Origin: Lonicera japonica
Lineage: Eukaryota > Streptophyta > Magnoliopsida > Dipsacales > Caprifoliaceae
DNA: 64,000 nt
Direction of reading: 5' to 3'
Assembly: GCA_021464415.1 (NCBI GenBank)
Contig: CM038469.1
Location: 32,184,087-32,248,086, forward strand
Positions 13,801 through 25,800 of this stretch are shown here, piece after piece; positions within the stretch are counted from its first letter, which is position 1; every line of letters starts with the position of its first letter. Made by a program: the position numbers and the translations under genes. The notes beneath the pieces are model-generated. The model was not told the DNA's origin, ran no database searches, and saw only the letters and a program-made list of their open reading frames with translations.

Positions 13801-16800
13801 AGGTGGGCCACTACATTTTTTGGAAAGGTATCAAAAATGTCAAGTTCCCAGTAAAATCTTTCTATTCTATTCTTCATGGGAGCACCACCGCAATGTGTTT
13901 TACATGGAAGGATAAATGGAAGCATGGCTCAAAGATCGGCCGATATCAATACCTATTTGCCTATACTTTTCGGTGGGTCCCAAACCAAAACCATGATGCT
14001 ATACGATTAAATCATGGTATTTTATGGAATTGCCGAGTCACACCAATATTTTGGCCAAAACCGAACCGATACACATCAAGTTGACTCGGTATTAGTGCCA
14101 AAAAAAAAGGTGATGGAGAAGAGAAGAGAAATGATTGAATGTAAGAGAACAAACCCTTTTCCAGCTTTGATCAAGGGAATAAGCATTCTCTAAACAAGAA
14201 TCTTTCAACATATGAAAGACCGGCACATGCTTCACATTTCGTACCCTCCACCCACTGGAGGAAATTACCAGCCTTCTTTTGGCTCCTTATTGCAGGAGTG
14301 AAGCTGATGATTTTGATCCATATCGTTATTCTAGGCATAATTGTACTTATTTTTTGATAGTTCTGGCTAATAAGATTGTATTGCTAATTTGCTATATATC
14401 TGTTGAACTATGATTTAATAGCGTATTATCCAAGTGCGACAGATGCTGCTATTACGATGTAGACAACGCTTATACTAGATGAAGGTATTATGCTCAGCTA
14501 CTTGATCCAACTTATAGACCTCATTTTTTAGGATTTTTCTATACTTTTTTCATAATTTTTTTGGCCTTCTAGGTAGTGAATCGGTGAGCGCGAAACCAAT
14601 ACCGAAACCGAGTTGAAAATTGGGTGGTCTGAACCATGTATGAAAACCTCAATTCCTTGAGTGTAGCTTTCTTTTCCTGGAAGGCTTTTAGGAAATCAAT
14701 TCTACCGGCAATAACCTTCGAAAATCGAGCAGCCAAATGTATTATAGAGTGCAAGAATGAGACAGAAACAATTAATCACCTTATGCTTCATTGTGAAGTG
14801 GAAAGGACTATATGGGTCGTCTTTTTTGGCTCTCTCTGGCATTTTCTCTCTAGGATTGCTACATCTTTATGTATTTTTGGATTGTGTGGAGAGAGCGAAA
14901 TAGAAGATGCTTTGAGGAGAAATTGCCCCCTCCACATCTTACCTTAATTGTGTTATGACTTTATTTTTGGATTCACAATGCCTTTCCATGTTCTTATATT
15001 CCTTTTGTCAATTTTCTGGGGAGTTTGTTCTTATATTCCTTTTGTGTTTAGGGAGAATATTTTTTGTTTGTGTAGGGGTTTTGACCCCTTATTGCAGGTT
15101 CCTTTTATTATACCATTTTACAACAGAAAGAGTTTATCAAGACTCTTATGAGTTTTGAATGGCCTCAAAACAAATAAGCAGACTCCTACGATCAGCTCCT
15201 AGAATGTTCCTTCTAACCCCACACAAAATTATCATATAGTCAGCAAAATGTAAATGGTACTCCCTCCATCCCTAATTTATAGCCCTGATTGACTTTAACT
15301 TTTTTTAAGAATGCACTAATTTCATCACAATCAAAAGTTAAGAGCAAAACTTTCCTATTGCGAGTTTTGGTACATTGATTATGTTACAGAATCCCATCTT
15401 TTATATCAGGCATAACATCCTATATGCCTTCTCAATAATTTACATATGATGCCGCCTCAGCATTTTAACTCCGCCAGTGTTACTTCAATGCTGCCGGTCC
15501 CAAGCCCGGGTAAAGGAGGAGGGTTGTGTTAGGCAGTCGGCAGCCAACGTTAAACTTAGTCGAATCTTTATGACATGGACAAACGATATAAGAGTGTTAA
15601 TGCTAGGTCGTTGCCCAGAAGCAACGCGCTGGATCGTCCGAGTCCAGTGACAAATGAGCAAGGGCCGCTACATCGCCGCCTGGGTGTAGTGAAAAATAAG
15701 CAAGGGTTCCCGCATCTTTGTGAACGGGTGCGGGTAAAGAAGCTAGTTCATGATAGGAGGATTCGTTTTGGGACTTGGAATATAGGCACACTCACAGGAA
15801 AATCGATGGAAATAGTTGACACTATGATCAGGAGGAGGATCAATTTCATGTGCCTTCAAGAAACTAAGTGGGTTGGAGCTAAGGCGAAGGAATTAGACAC
15901 TTCGGGTTTTAAGCTTTGGTACACTGGCAAGGTTAAATCGAGAAATGGAGTGGGTATAATTGTCGACAAATGGTGGAAGAAGGACATTGTAGATGTAAAG
16001 AGGGTAGGAGATAGGATCCTAGCCCTAAAATTGGAGCAGGACACTTTTAATGTGATAAGTGCTTAGTGCACCTCAAGTCGGGTGTGCACCTCAAGAACAC
16101 CTCGGGTGTGAAGAAATTTTGGGAGACTTAGAGGCTTGATCCAGGATATACCACTTAGAGAAAAGATTTTCCTAGGAGATCTGAATGGGCACGTAGGGAG
16201 CTCTTCTGAAAACTATAGGGGGGTGCATGGAGGCTATGGCATTGGGGTGGTAAATACCGAGGGAAAATCTATCCTTATTTCTCGTCTGCTTATGATCTTA
16301 TGGTTGCCAATACATGTTTTAAGAAGCGGGAGGAGCACCTCATCACATACAAGATGGGGAGCTTATGGTTCGCAGATCGATTTCTTCCTCTTTAGGAAAG
16401 GAGATAAGAAGCGGGAGGAAAGCACCTCATCACAGTTGTACAAGAGTGGGGCAGCTGTAAATGCTCGCATCGATTTCTTCCTCTTTGGAGAGAGCGAAAG
16501 AGTTGTATGGACTACCCAACATAGAGTCCTGGTGATGGATATACGAGACTACCCAACATAAGGGGAAAGTGAAGAGAAGGGGCCAAGGTAAGGTTTCAAG
16601 GATAGATAAGGGGAAAGTGAAGAGAAGGGGCCATTTGAAGGGTGAAAAACAAGGATTAGATGGTGGCATTTCAACACAAGGTGAAAAACTGGAGGGAGGG
16701 TTTCAACACAAGGTGGGAGGCAAACGGAAGCGCAAATGATATGTGGGACAAGGCGGCCGAGGGGATCAGGCAAAGATATAGCTGGGACAAGGCGGCCGAG

Positions 16801-19800
16801 GGATCAGGAAGTGAATCAAGAGGGTGTGGACCTAGGGATAAAGAATCTTGGTGGTGGGATGATAGTGTACAAGATAAAGTTAAGGTAAAAAGGAAATGCT
16901 TTAAAGCTTGGTCTCTATGTAAGAATGCGGAAAATTGGGAATCTTACAAAGAAGCAAAGAAAGAGACTAAGAAGGCGGTGAGTGAGTCGAGGACTACAAA
17001 GAAGCAAAGAAAGAGCTTTTGTGGATTATACCAATCTTTAGGCACCAAAGCTGGGGAAAAAGCTATTTACCGACTTGATTATACCAATCTAAAGGTCGAG
17101 AAAGGAAGACAAAAGACTTGACAAGTGAGATGCATTAAGGACGAAGAAGGTAATGTCTTGGTTAAAGAACAAGACATACAAGAGAGATGGAAGAACTATT
17201 TTCACAAATTATTTAATGAAGGTTACGAGATTTTAGCATGTGGAGATGAGCTGAACATGCGAGAGGATGACCAAAATTACCTTTTATCGCAGAATTCAAG
17301 AAAAGGAAGTGAAAGAAGCATTGATACGAATGGATAGTGGTAAAGCAGTTGGGCCAGATAGTATACCTATTGAGGTTTGGAAGGGTCTAGGTGATAAAGG
17401 CATTGGTTGGCTCACAAGGTTTTTCAACAAGATATTGAGGTCAAAGAAGATGCCGGAAGAATGGAGGAGAAGCACCCTAATCCCGTATACCTATTTTAAG
17501 AATAAAGGGGATATACAAAATGGCCAATTACAGGGGGATTAAACTCATGAGTCAACTATGAAGTTATGGGAAAGGGTGATTGAGCGGAAGAATGGAGGAG
17601 AAGACTAAGAAAAGAAACCAGCATTTTAGATAATCAATTTGGTTTTATGCCCGGAAGGTCGACCATGGAAGCAATTTACTTGTTGCGGCGTTTGATGGAG
17701 CAATATCGGAGGGATCAAAAGGACCTACACATGGTTTTCATTGACTTGGAGAAGGCGTACGATAGGGTACCCAGAGAGATTTTGTGGAAAGCCCTAGAGA
17801 AGAAAGGGGTTAGGATTGCCTATATTCGTGTTATCAAGGACATGTATGAAGGAGCTATGACTAGTGTGAGAACACATAGTGGGTCCACAGAGAGATTTTG
17901 TGGAAAGATTTTCCTAGAGAAGAAAACTATAGGACTACACCAAGGGTCAGCTTTGAGCCCTTATCTGTTTACCTTGGTCTTGGATGTACTCACGGAACAC
18001 ATTCAAGAGCCAGCACCGCGATGTATGCTGTTTGCAGATGATATTTCCTAGTGGGTAGTCCAGAGAAGAGCTAAATGGGAAGGTGGAAACTGGAGACAAA
18101 ATTTAGAAGCGCATGGCTTTCGTTTAAGCAGAAGTAAGACAGAATACATGGAGTGCAAGTTCAATAAAAGGCGGAGCACTACTAACTTAGAGGTGGAGAC
18201 AAAAAGTTGGGGATAATGTCATACCACAAGCACTCGGTTTAAGTATCTTGGATCATTATACAAGAAGATGGGGAGATAGAGGGAGATGTAAATCACCGGA
18301 TTCAAGCAGGATGGTTGAAATGGAGGAAAGCTTCGGGTGTGTTATGTGATAAAAAGTACCACTCAAGTTAAAAGGAAAATTCTTCGTACCGCAAGAAGAT
18401 GGGGAGATAGAGGGAGATGTAAATAGACCAGCAATGTTGTTGGGCAGGATGGTTGAAATGGAGGAGTGTTGGGCGGTCAAAAGCCAACACGGAATAAACT
18501 AAGTGTAGTTGAGATGAGAATGTTGAGATGGATGAGTGGCAAGACTAGGAAAGATAAGATCAGGAATGTTACCATCAGAGAGGGAGTTGGGGTGGCACCT
18601 ATTACAGAAAAGATGGTTGAATCTCGACTTAGATGGTTTGGGCATTGAGATGGAGGAGATGCAGATGCCATGGTTAGGAGAGTTGATCATATGGAGGGAA
18701 GCCTAGTTGTTAGAGGCAGAGGAAGACCTAGAAAAACTATAGGTGAAACTATTAAGAAGGATTTAGAGGCGAATGGTTTCACTAGAGATATGATTCACGA
18801 CAGACCACTATGGCGTCGTTTGATCCATGTAGCCGACCCCACCTAGTGGGATAAAGGCTTGTTGTTGTTGTTGTTGTTGTTGCCGCCTCAGCATTTTGGA
18901 TATAGCGGGGAAAGCATTTGCGAGATATGAACTTCCAAAAGCACCTAAACAGTTCTTCTAAACCACCCTGTTTGGCATCTCCCTGTAATTTCTCCTAATG
19001 ACCGAAGCCCACAAAAACCTTAATTTATGAAAATATCCCAATATCAACTTGAAATATGAAAAACCATAATATATGAAGAGCGCATTTAATTTCCACTGGA
19101 CCAAAAGTCATTATACGTTCTTAACGAAAAGAATTAATAAGTATCCTATTGCGCACACGTAGTGTGTGCCCCTGGGCTAGTCTATTAATGCAACGGGAAT
19201 GAATTTCAATCTCCTTCAAAAACTCTCCCTGGCTGAGACAAAGTCGCATCAAAATTGGAAACACACTCGCAAAGCTCAAGTTTAAAGCTCCCTCTGGAAA
19301 AAAGGTCTCAATTTAATCACAACCCAAAGCAAAACATGTAGATAGATATATCATAAACATAAACAAATAACCTTTTGTAATTCAGAAGAGGATTATGGTG
19401 ACAATTATAATTCAGAAGAGGATAATAGCAGTGCCGTCTCGTTTTATCAAGATAAAGGTGGAGGGTGGTTGGCTTCGCTTTTCAGTGAACATCAAACAAG
19501 AATGAGCGTTGGGGCTTCAAAGATCATTGCAGATTCAGTTCCTAGTCAGGGATGGCAGATTATAGCAAGGAGGGGCAGATTTAGTGTACCGGAATTAGCA
19601 TTTTGTCTGCTATGATGGGGGAGTGGTGTTACGGGAGGTGCATCTGCTCTCTCTAACAGCGCTATGAATTCCTGTTAAATTCATAGTATTCGGAAGCACA
19701 AGCACAACCACAAGTAAATGAATTGAAACAATTACCATTACTGCTATTACCGGCAGATGAAAAAGAGGGAGAAGAGATGAACAGTAGGGAGGTTTTGGAA

Positions 19801-22800
19801 GATCGAGGCAATCTGGTGGTACAGCGGAGTGGAGATTTAGAGAGCTGTTTGCGGGGGAAGGAGTTGTGGTCGGGATTAAACAGTTATGAGAGGGCAAAGT
19901 TCAGCAACATCCTAACGAGAATGAGGGTACGGATGACTGTAACAACACCAAAAATAAGGGGTTGCGGGAAGAATAAGAGTGGAACAGGCAGAAAAGGGAC
20001 TAGAGAATTGCAGAATCTAAAATGCAATGTCAATTATGAGAAAGGGAGTACCGGTAGTGTGGTTAGGAGGGGTGTTAGGCGGTATCAATGAAGATAATCT
20101 CTTGGAATGTCAGGGGGTTGGGGGGGAGAAGAGGAGGAAGGTTAAAGAGATAGTGGTGAGGGAGAATCCGAAACTGGTGATTTTGCAAGTAACAAAGAAA
20201 GAGGAAATTAATTGGGAGATAGTCAAAGCGTTGTGGGGGGTTAGATACAAAGATCGGGCCTTTCTTCCTTCTGTGGGAAGGTCAGGGGGGGATTTTAATT
20301 ATCTGGAATGTGAGAGTTCTATTAGGGGAGGAGTGTATTAGAGGGGAGTTAACATTGTTAGTCAAGCTGAACCCGTTACAAGGGGAGGGATGGTGGCTGA
20401 CAGGAGTCTATGGGCCATGCAAATACAGGGAGAAAGATAAGTTCTGGGAGGAGTTGGCGGATCTAAGCGGGTTATGCAGGAACAGATGGTGCCTGGGAGG
20501 GGATTTCAATATTATTCGATTTCCGTCCGGAAAAAAAGAGGGTGATTCGGGAAGGGAGACCAGAAGTATGAAGAAATTCGATAATTTTATCAGAGATTCA
20601 GAGTTGAATGATCCAGGCATGAGCAATGCTAATTTCACTTTGTCAAATGGGAATACGTATTCTAGACTGAACAGATTCTTAATTTCTTTAGATTAGGAGG
20701 AATTCGTATTGGTTAGACAGGAGGCGCTCATTAGAGTGGTGTCCGACCACTTCCCGTTGATCTTGGATAATAATCCCTTTCGTTGAGGACTGACTCCATT
20801 TCAGTTCGAGAATATGTGGCTATGTCATGCGGACTTTCTGGGAAAATTCAAGGAGTGGTGGGAGGAGTGTTCGATTAGCGGATAGGAAGGTTATAAGTTC
20901 ATAAAGAAATTGGATCTAGTGAAAATGAGAATGAAACAATGGAACATAGAAGTATTCGGCGATGTTAAAGTAAGGAAAGGGCAAGTTCTTAAAAGAATTC
21001 AAGAGATTGATAATGAAGAGTCAAGGGGGCCAATTGGGATGGAAGTGGTGGAGGAGAGAAGAATATTAAAGGAGTTGGATGAAATTCTGTTAAAGGAGGA
21101 AATCTCTTGGAATCAAAAGGCGAAGGTTAATGGGGTGAAAGAGTGGGATGCAAATTCTAAATTATTTCATCAGGTTGTCAATCAAAGAAAGGTTAATAAA
21201 TTAATTTGCAAGCTGGAAAGGAGGACGGGGTAAAGGTGGTGGATGAGGCTGAAATAGAGAGAGAGTTGGTGAACTTCTTCTTGAAATTATATTCAAAGGG
21301 AAGGAGGTCATGCGTGGGATTCGAGGATTTAAATTGGTCTCCGATTGATGCCATGCAGTGGGAATGGTTAGAAAGACTGTTTGAGGAGAAGAAGGTTAGG
21401 AAGGCCATAAATGCGTGTGAGAGTAACAAAGCGCCTGGCCTGGATGGATATACAATGGAAGTGTTCAAGAAAGGCTGAAAAATTATCAAAGGAGATGTGA
21501 TGAAGGTGTTTAAGGAGTTCTATGAGAATGGGGTGGTCAATGCGCGATGCGACATACATTTGCCTTATTCCGAAAAAGTTTACTTCATTTAAGTTTAAGG
21601 ATTATAGACCGATAAGCCTTGTCACTAGTCTTCATAAGTTACTGGCCAAGGTCTTATCTATAAGGTTAAGGGAGGTGTTGGCTGAGACGGTGGGGGAGGC
21701 AAAAGGAGCTTTTGTTAAGGGTCGACAAATTCTAGACTTAGTGTTGATCGCCAATGAAAGGGTGGAGGAGTATCGGGTAAGGAAAGAAGAGGGGGTCGTG
21801 TTGAAAATCGATTTCGAAAAGACATACGATCGTGTAGAGTGGGATTTTATCGATCATGTGCTCGATAAGAAGGGGCTAAGGGGAGATGGAGGAGATGGAT
21901 CATGGGTTGCTTGTCTTCGGTCAACTTCTCGGTTATAATGAATGGTAAGCCAAGAGGCAATTTCAAGGAGATCCACTTTCGCCATTCCTTTTTATAATGG
22001 CAGCAGACGTCCTACATAAGTTGGTTGAAAGGTCGAAAGTACGGGGCTTAGTGGAAGGGTTTCACATTGGGAGAGATGGAGTAAGCCTCTCGCATTGACA
22101 ATTTGCCGATGATACAATATTCTTCTTATCTAATAATATAGGAAAAATTCATAATCTTATGGGCATTTTGGATATATTTGGCTATGCTTCAGGGCTGAAA
22201 ATTAATTTTACTAAAACTGAAGTGATGGGTATTGTTATGAATTGTAACTATTGTATATGAGCTGTAAATAATATAAGAGGAAAGTAGATAATTAGGAAAT
22301 CCTAATTAGTAGGATTGGTAGGATTATTTCCTTACTCAAATAGGAGTCTTTGTATATATATATGGGTATAATCTTCTCTCTAATAACATAAGATAATTTT
22401 CCACCTCTCATAGTTTACATGGTATCAGAGGGAATAGGGTTTTTGTTTTGATAGTTAACAGCAGACTAGGGTTTGCTGGCTTCCAACTTCGAATTTCGTC
22501 AGCCATATTTGATCTCACCTCCCACACAGGGAGTTGCGCCATCCACCGTCTAGCACTCGCCCAAAGTCCGGCGTCGAACCGCCCAGTGCGTGGCCCTCAC
22601 GCGCCGCAACAAGTTTCAGACGCCGTCTCATGCGCCGGCGCGTGGAAGCGCGTGGAACCTCCGACTACCCTCCGGCCACTCTCGTTTGGCTCGTCTCAGT
22701 TAGTACAGCACGTATATGTGCTTAGTTTGGCTCAGTTCGTCTCTCTTCGGTGCAGATCTGAGTTTGGTTCGGTTTAGCCTTCGTATAACACTTTGTTGAC

Positions 22801-25800
22801 TTGGTACAATTCTGTTTTGCTTCTATTTGTTGGTCAATACGGTTTATACATCATATTGTGACCTGTTCATTGGTGTGCTTTGAGATTTGTGTGGCTTGAT
22901 TTCTACTTCCGGCGTATACAAAGGATTTCGGTACCGTTTCGCCTCTCGTTTATTATTATCCGTTGCCTCGTTTATGGTTAGTACGCTGTTTTGTGCACTG
23001 TTTTGTCACCAATTTTGTTCATAGTAATTGTGGTCCTCGCTATAAAATTATTTGAATATGTCAGAGCAGAAGGCGGCAGTTGTTTCTGATGTAGTTTCTG
23101 TAATGTCAAAAATCACTGAGCATAAACTTAATAGCTCCAATTATCTTGATTGGAGTAAAACCATCCGAATTTATTTGCGTAGTATTCGATAAAGATGATC
23201 ACATGACTAGTGATCCACCTTCAGATAATTCGAGACAGACGTGGTTAAGGGAAGATGCCCGGTTATTCTTACAAATTCGAAATTCGATTGATAGTACTGT
23301 GATTAGTCTGATTAACCATTGTGAATTGGTTAAGGAGTTAATGGATTATTTGGATTTTCTATACTCCGGGAAAGGGAATATTTCTCGTATTTACGATGTG
23401 TGCAAAGCTTTTTACAGTGCAGAAAAACAGGACAGGTCCATTATGAGTTATTTCATGGATTTTAAGAAAACATATGAAGAACTTAATATGCTATTGCCAT
23501 ATAGCCCTGATGTCAAAGTTCAGCAGAGTCAGAGAGAGCAGATGGCTATCATGAGTTTTTTAGCTGATCTTCCGACTGAATTTGAAACCGCTAAGAACCA
23601 GATTCTTTCTAGTCCTGAGATTTCCTCCTTACAGGAAGTGTATAGCAGAGTTCTTCGCACAGAGGGGGCTTCTCCAGTTCAGACTCCACCTGTTCCGTTT
23701 AATAGTGCTCTGGTTAGTAAAAATAATGAGTCTGAACTTGGGCGATTACAGTATCAGGGAGGCAATCAAGGAGGAGGGTTGAACAGTAACCATTTTACTA
23801 ATCGTGCACATGATTCGGGAGGGAATGTGACTCGGGGACAAGGCTCTGGAGGAATCGTATGTCATTACTGTCATAATCCAGGGCATTTAAAGCGGGATTG
23901 TAGGAAGCTTCGGTACAGGAATCAGAGAACTCACTCGGCCCACATGGCATCTACCACTGATATAGCTGACAACTCGGTCCTTATCCCTGCAGATGAGTTT
24001 GCTAAGTTCTCTAAGTACCAAGAATCTCTAAAGTCTTCATCCACTCCAGTCACCTCTGTCACTGCAATTGCCGATTTAGGTAAACCAAATACGTGCCTTG
24101 TTTCCTCCTCATCCAAATGGGTCATTGATTCTGGTGCCACAGATCATATGACAGGTAATTCTAGCCTCTTTTCTACCTTTCAGTCACATATATCCCCTTC
24201 CGATGTTACGTTAGCAGATGGATCATCATCTTCCGTTATAGGGTCTGGAACAATCACACCGACCCCTTTGCTCCCCTTATCATCTGTCCTACATTTACCT
24301 CATTTATCCTTTAATCTGATTTCTGTAAGCCAGCTTACTCGTACCCTTAATTGTTGCCTCTCATTTTTTTCCTGGTTATTGCTTATTTCAGGATCTTATG
24401 ACGAAGAAGATTATTGGTAAAGGACATGAATCAGGAGGCCTCTACATTCTTGACACTCAGATACCAAAATCCGTTGCATGTTCAGGAGTCATATCTGCGT
24501 TCAAAGCTCATTGTAGGCTGGGTCACCCCTCTCTCCCTCTACTCAAGGAGTTGTGTCCACAATTTAGCAAAGTGTCTTCATTAGATTGTGAGTCATGTCA
24601 GTTTGCCAAACATCATCGTAGTAGTCTTAGTCCGAGAGTCAATAAAAGAGCAAGTGCTCCATTTGAATTAGTTCATTCTGATGTTTGGGGTCCATGTCCT
24701 GTTATGTCTAAAACTGGGTTTAAGTATTTTGTTACTTTTGTTGATGATTATTCTCGTGCAACTTGGTTATATTTAATGAAAAGTCGTTCTGAATTGTTTT
24801 CTCATTTTTGTGCGTTTTGTGCTGAAGTTAAAACTCAGTTTACTACTTCTATCCATATGTTGCGTAGTGATAATGCCAAAGAATACTTATCCTCATCTTT
24901 TCAGACGTACATGATTCAGAATGGTATCCTTCATCAAACTTCTTGTGTTGATACTCCATCTCAAAATGGAGTGGCAGAACGAAAGAATAGACATCTTCTT
25001 GAAACTGCAAGAGCCCTATTATTTCAAATGAATGTTCCTAAACCATTTTGGGCTGATGCAGTTTCAACAGCATGTTTTCTCATTAATCGAATGCCTTCCT
25101 CTATTCTTCATGGTGAAACCCCTTATAGTGTTCTCTTTCCAAACAAATCATTGTTTCCTATTGAACCAAGAATATTTGGCAGTACTTGCTTTGTTCGGGA
25201 TGTCCGACCACAGGTTACCAAGTTAGACCCCAAGTCTCTAAAGTGTGTTTTTCTTGGATATTCTCGTCTTCAAAAAGGATACAGATGCTATTGTCCTAGT
25301 CTGAATAAGTACCTTGTCTCAACTGATGTCACATTCCTAGAAGAAACACCTTATTTTCCGTCTTCTACTTCCGAGAGTCAGAGGGAGACTGATGATTTGT
25401 TAATCTATACTATCACATTCCACGAACCTGTTATTGAACCAGCGCTTGTCAAGCCTCCCATTCATCAAGTCTACTCCAGACGACAACACCCTCCTGATCC
25501 ATGTCCTCCACCAGCTTCTTCATCATCAGATTCAGTGCCAAGTGATGATCTTCCCATTGCTTTACGTAAAGGTAAACGTCAATGTACTTATCCTGTTTCT
25601 TCTTGTGTATCTTATGATCACTTGTCACCTTCGTCTTATTCATTCATTGCATCTCTTGATTCTATATCTGTTCCTAAAACTGTTAACGAGGCCCTATCAC
25701 ATCCTGGATGGCGTAACGCAATGATAGAGGAAATGGATGCTTTAGATAAAAATGGTACATGGGACTTGGTCACTTTGCCTGTAGGGAAACATGCTATTGG

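Larger units (their letters stand above)
15467..18881 (+). mobile_element. RTE-clade LINE, near full length but broken
   Basis: A 3.4-kb element bounded by a perfect 16-bp TSD GCCGCCTCAGCATTTT (15451-15466, 18882-18897). It ends in a TTG microsatellite, as RTE elements do rather than in poly(A). It encodes an apurinic-type endonuclease at about 15757-16064, RT at about 17320-18050 and the RTE tail at about 18480-18845. The size is close to full-length plant RTE. Many short direct duplications and frameshifts scramble the ORF. It is antisense to the host gene. Confidence 0.92.

Noticed and set aside
23146..23190. Met at 23146 as the true gag start
   Set aside because: The conserved gag N-terminus begins at 23058 in another frame; this Met is created by the frameshift.
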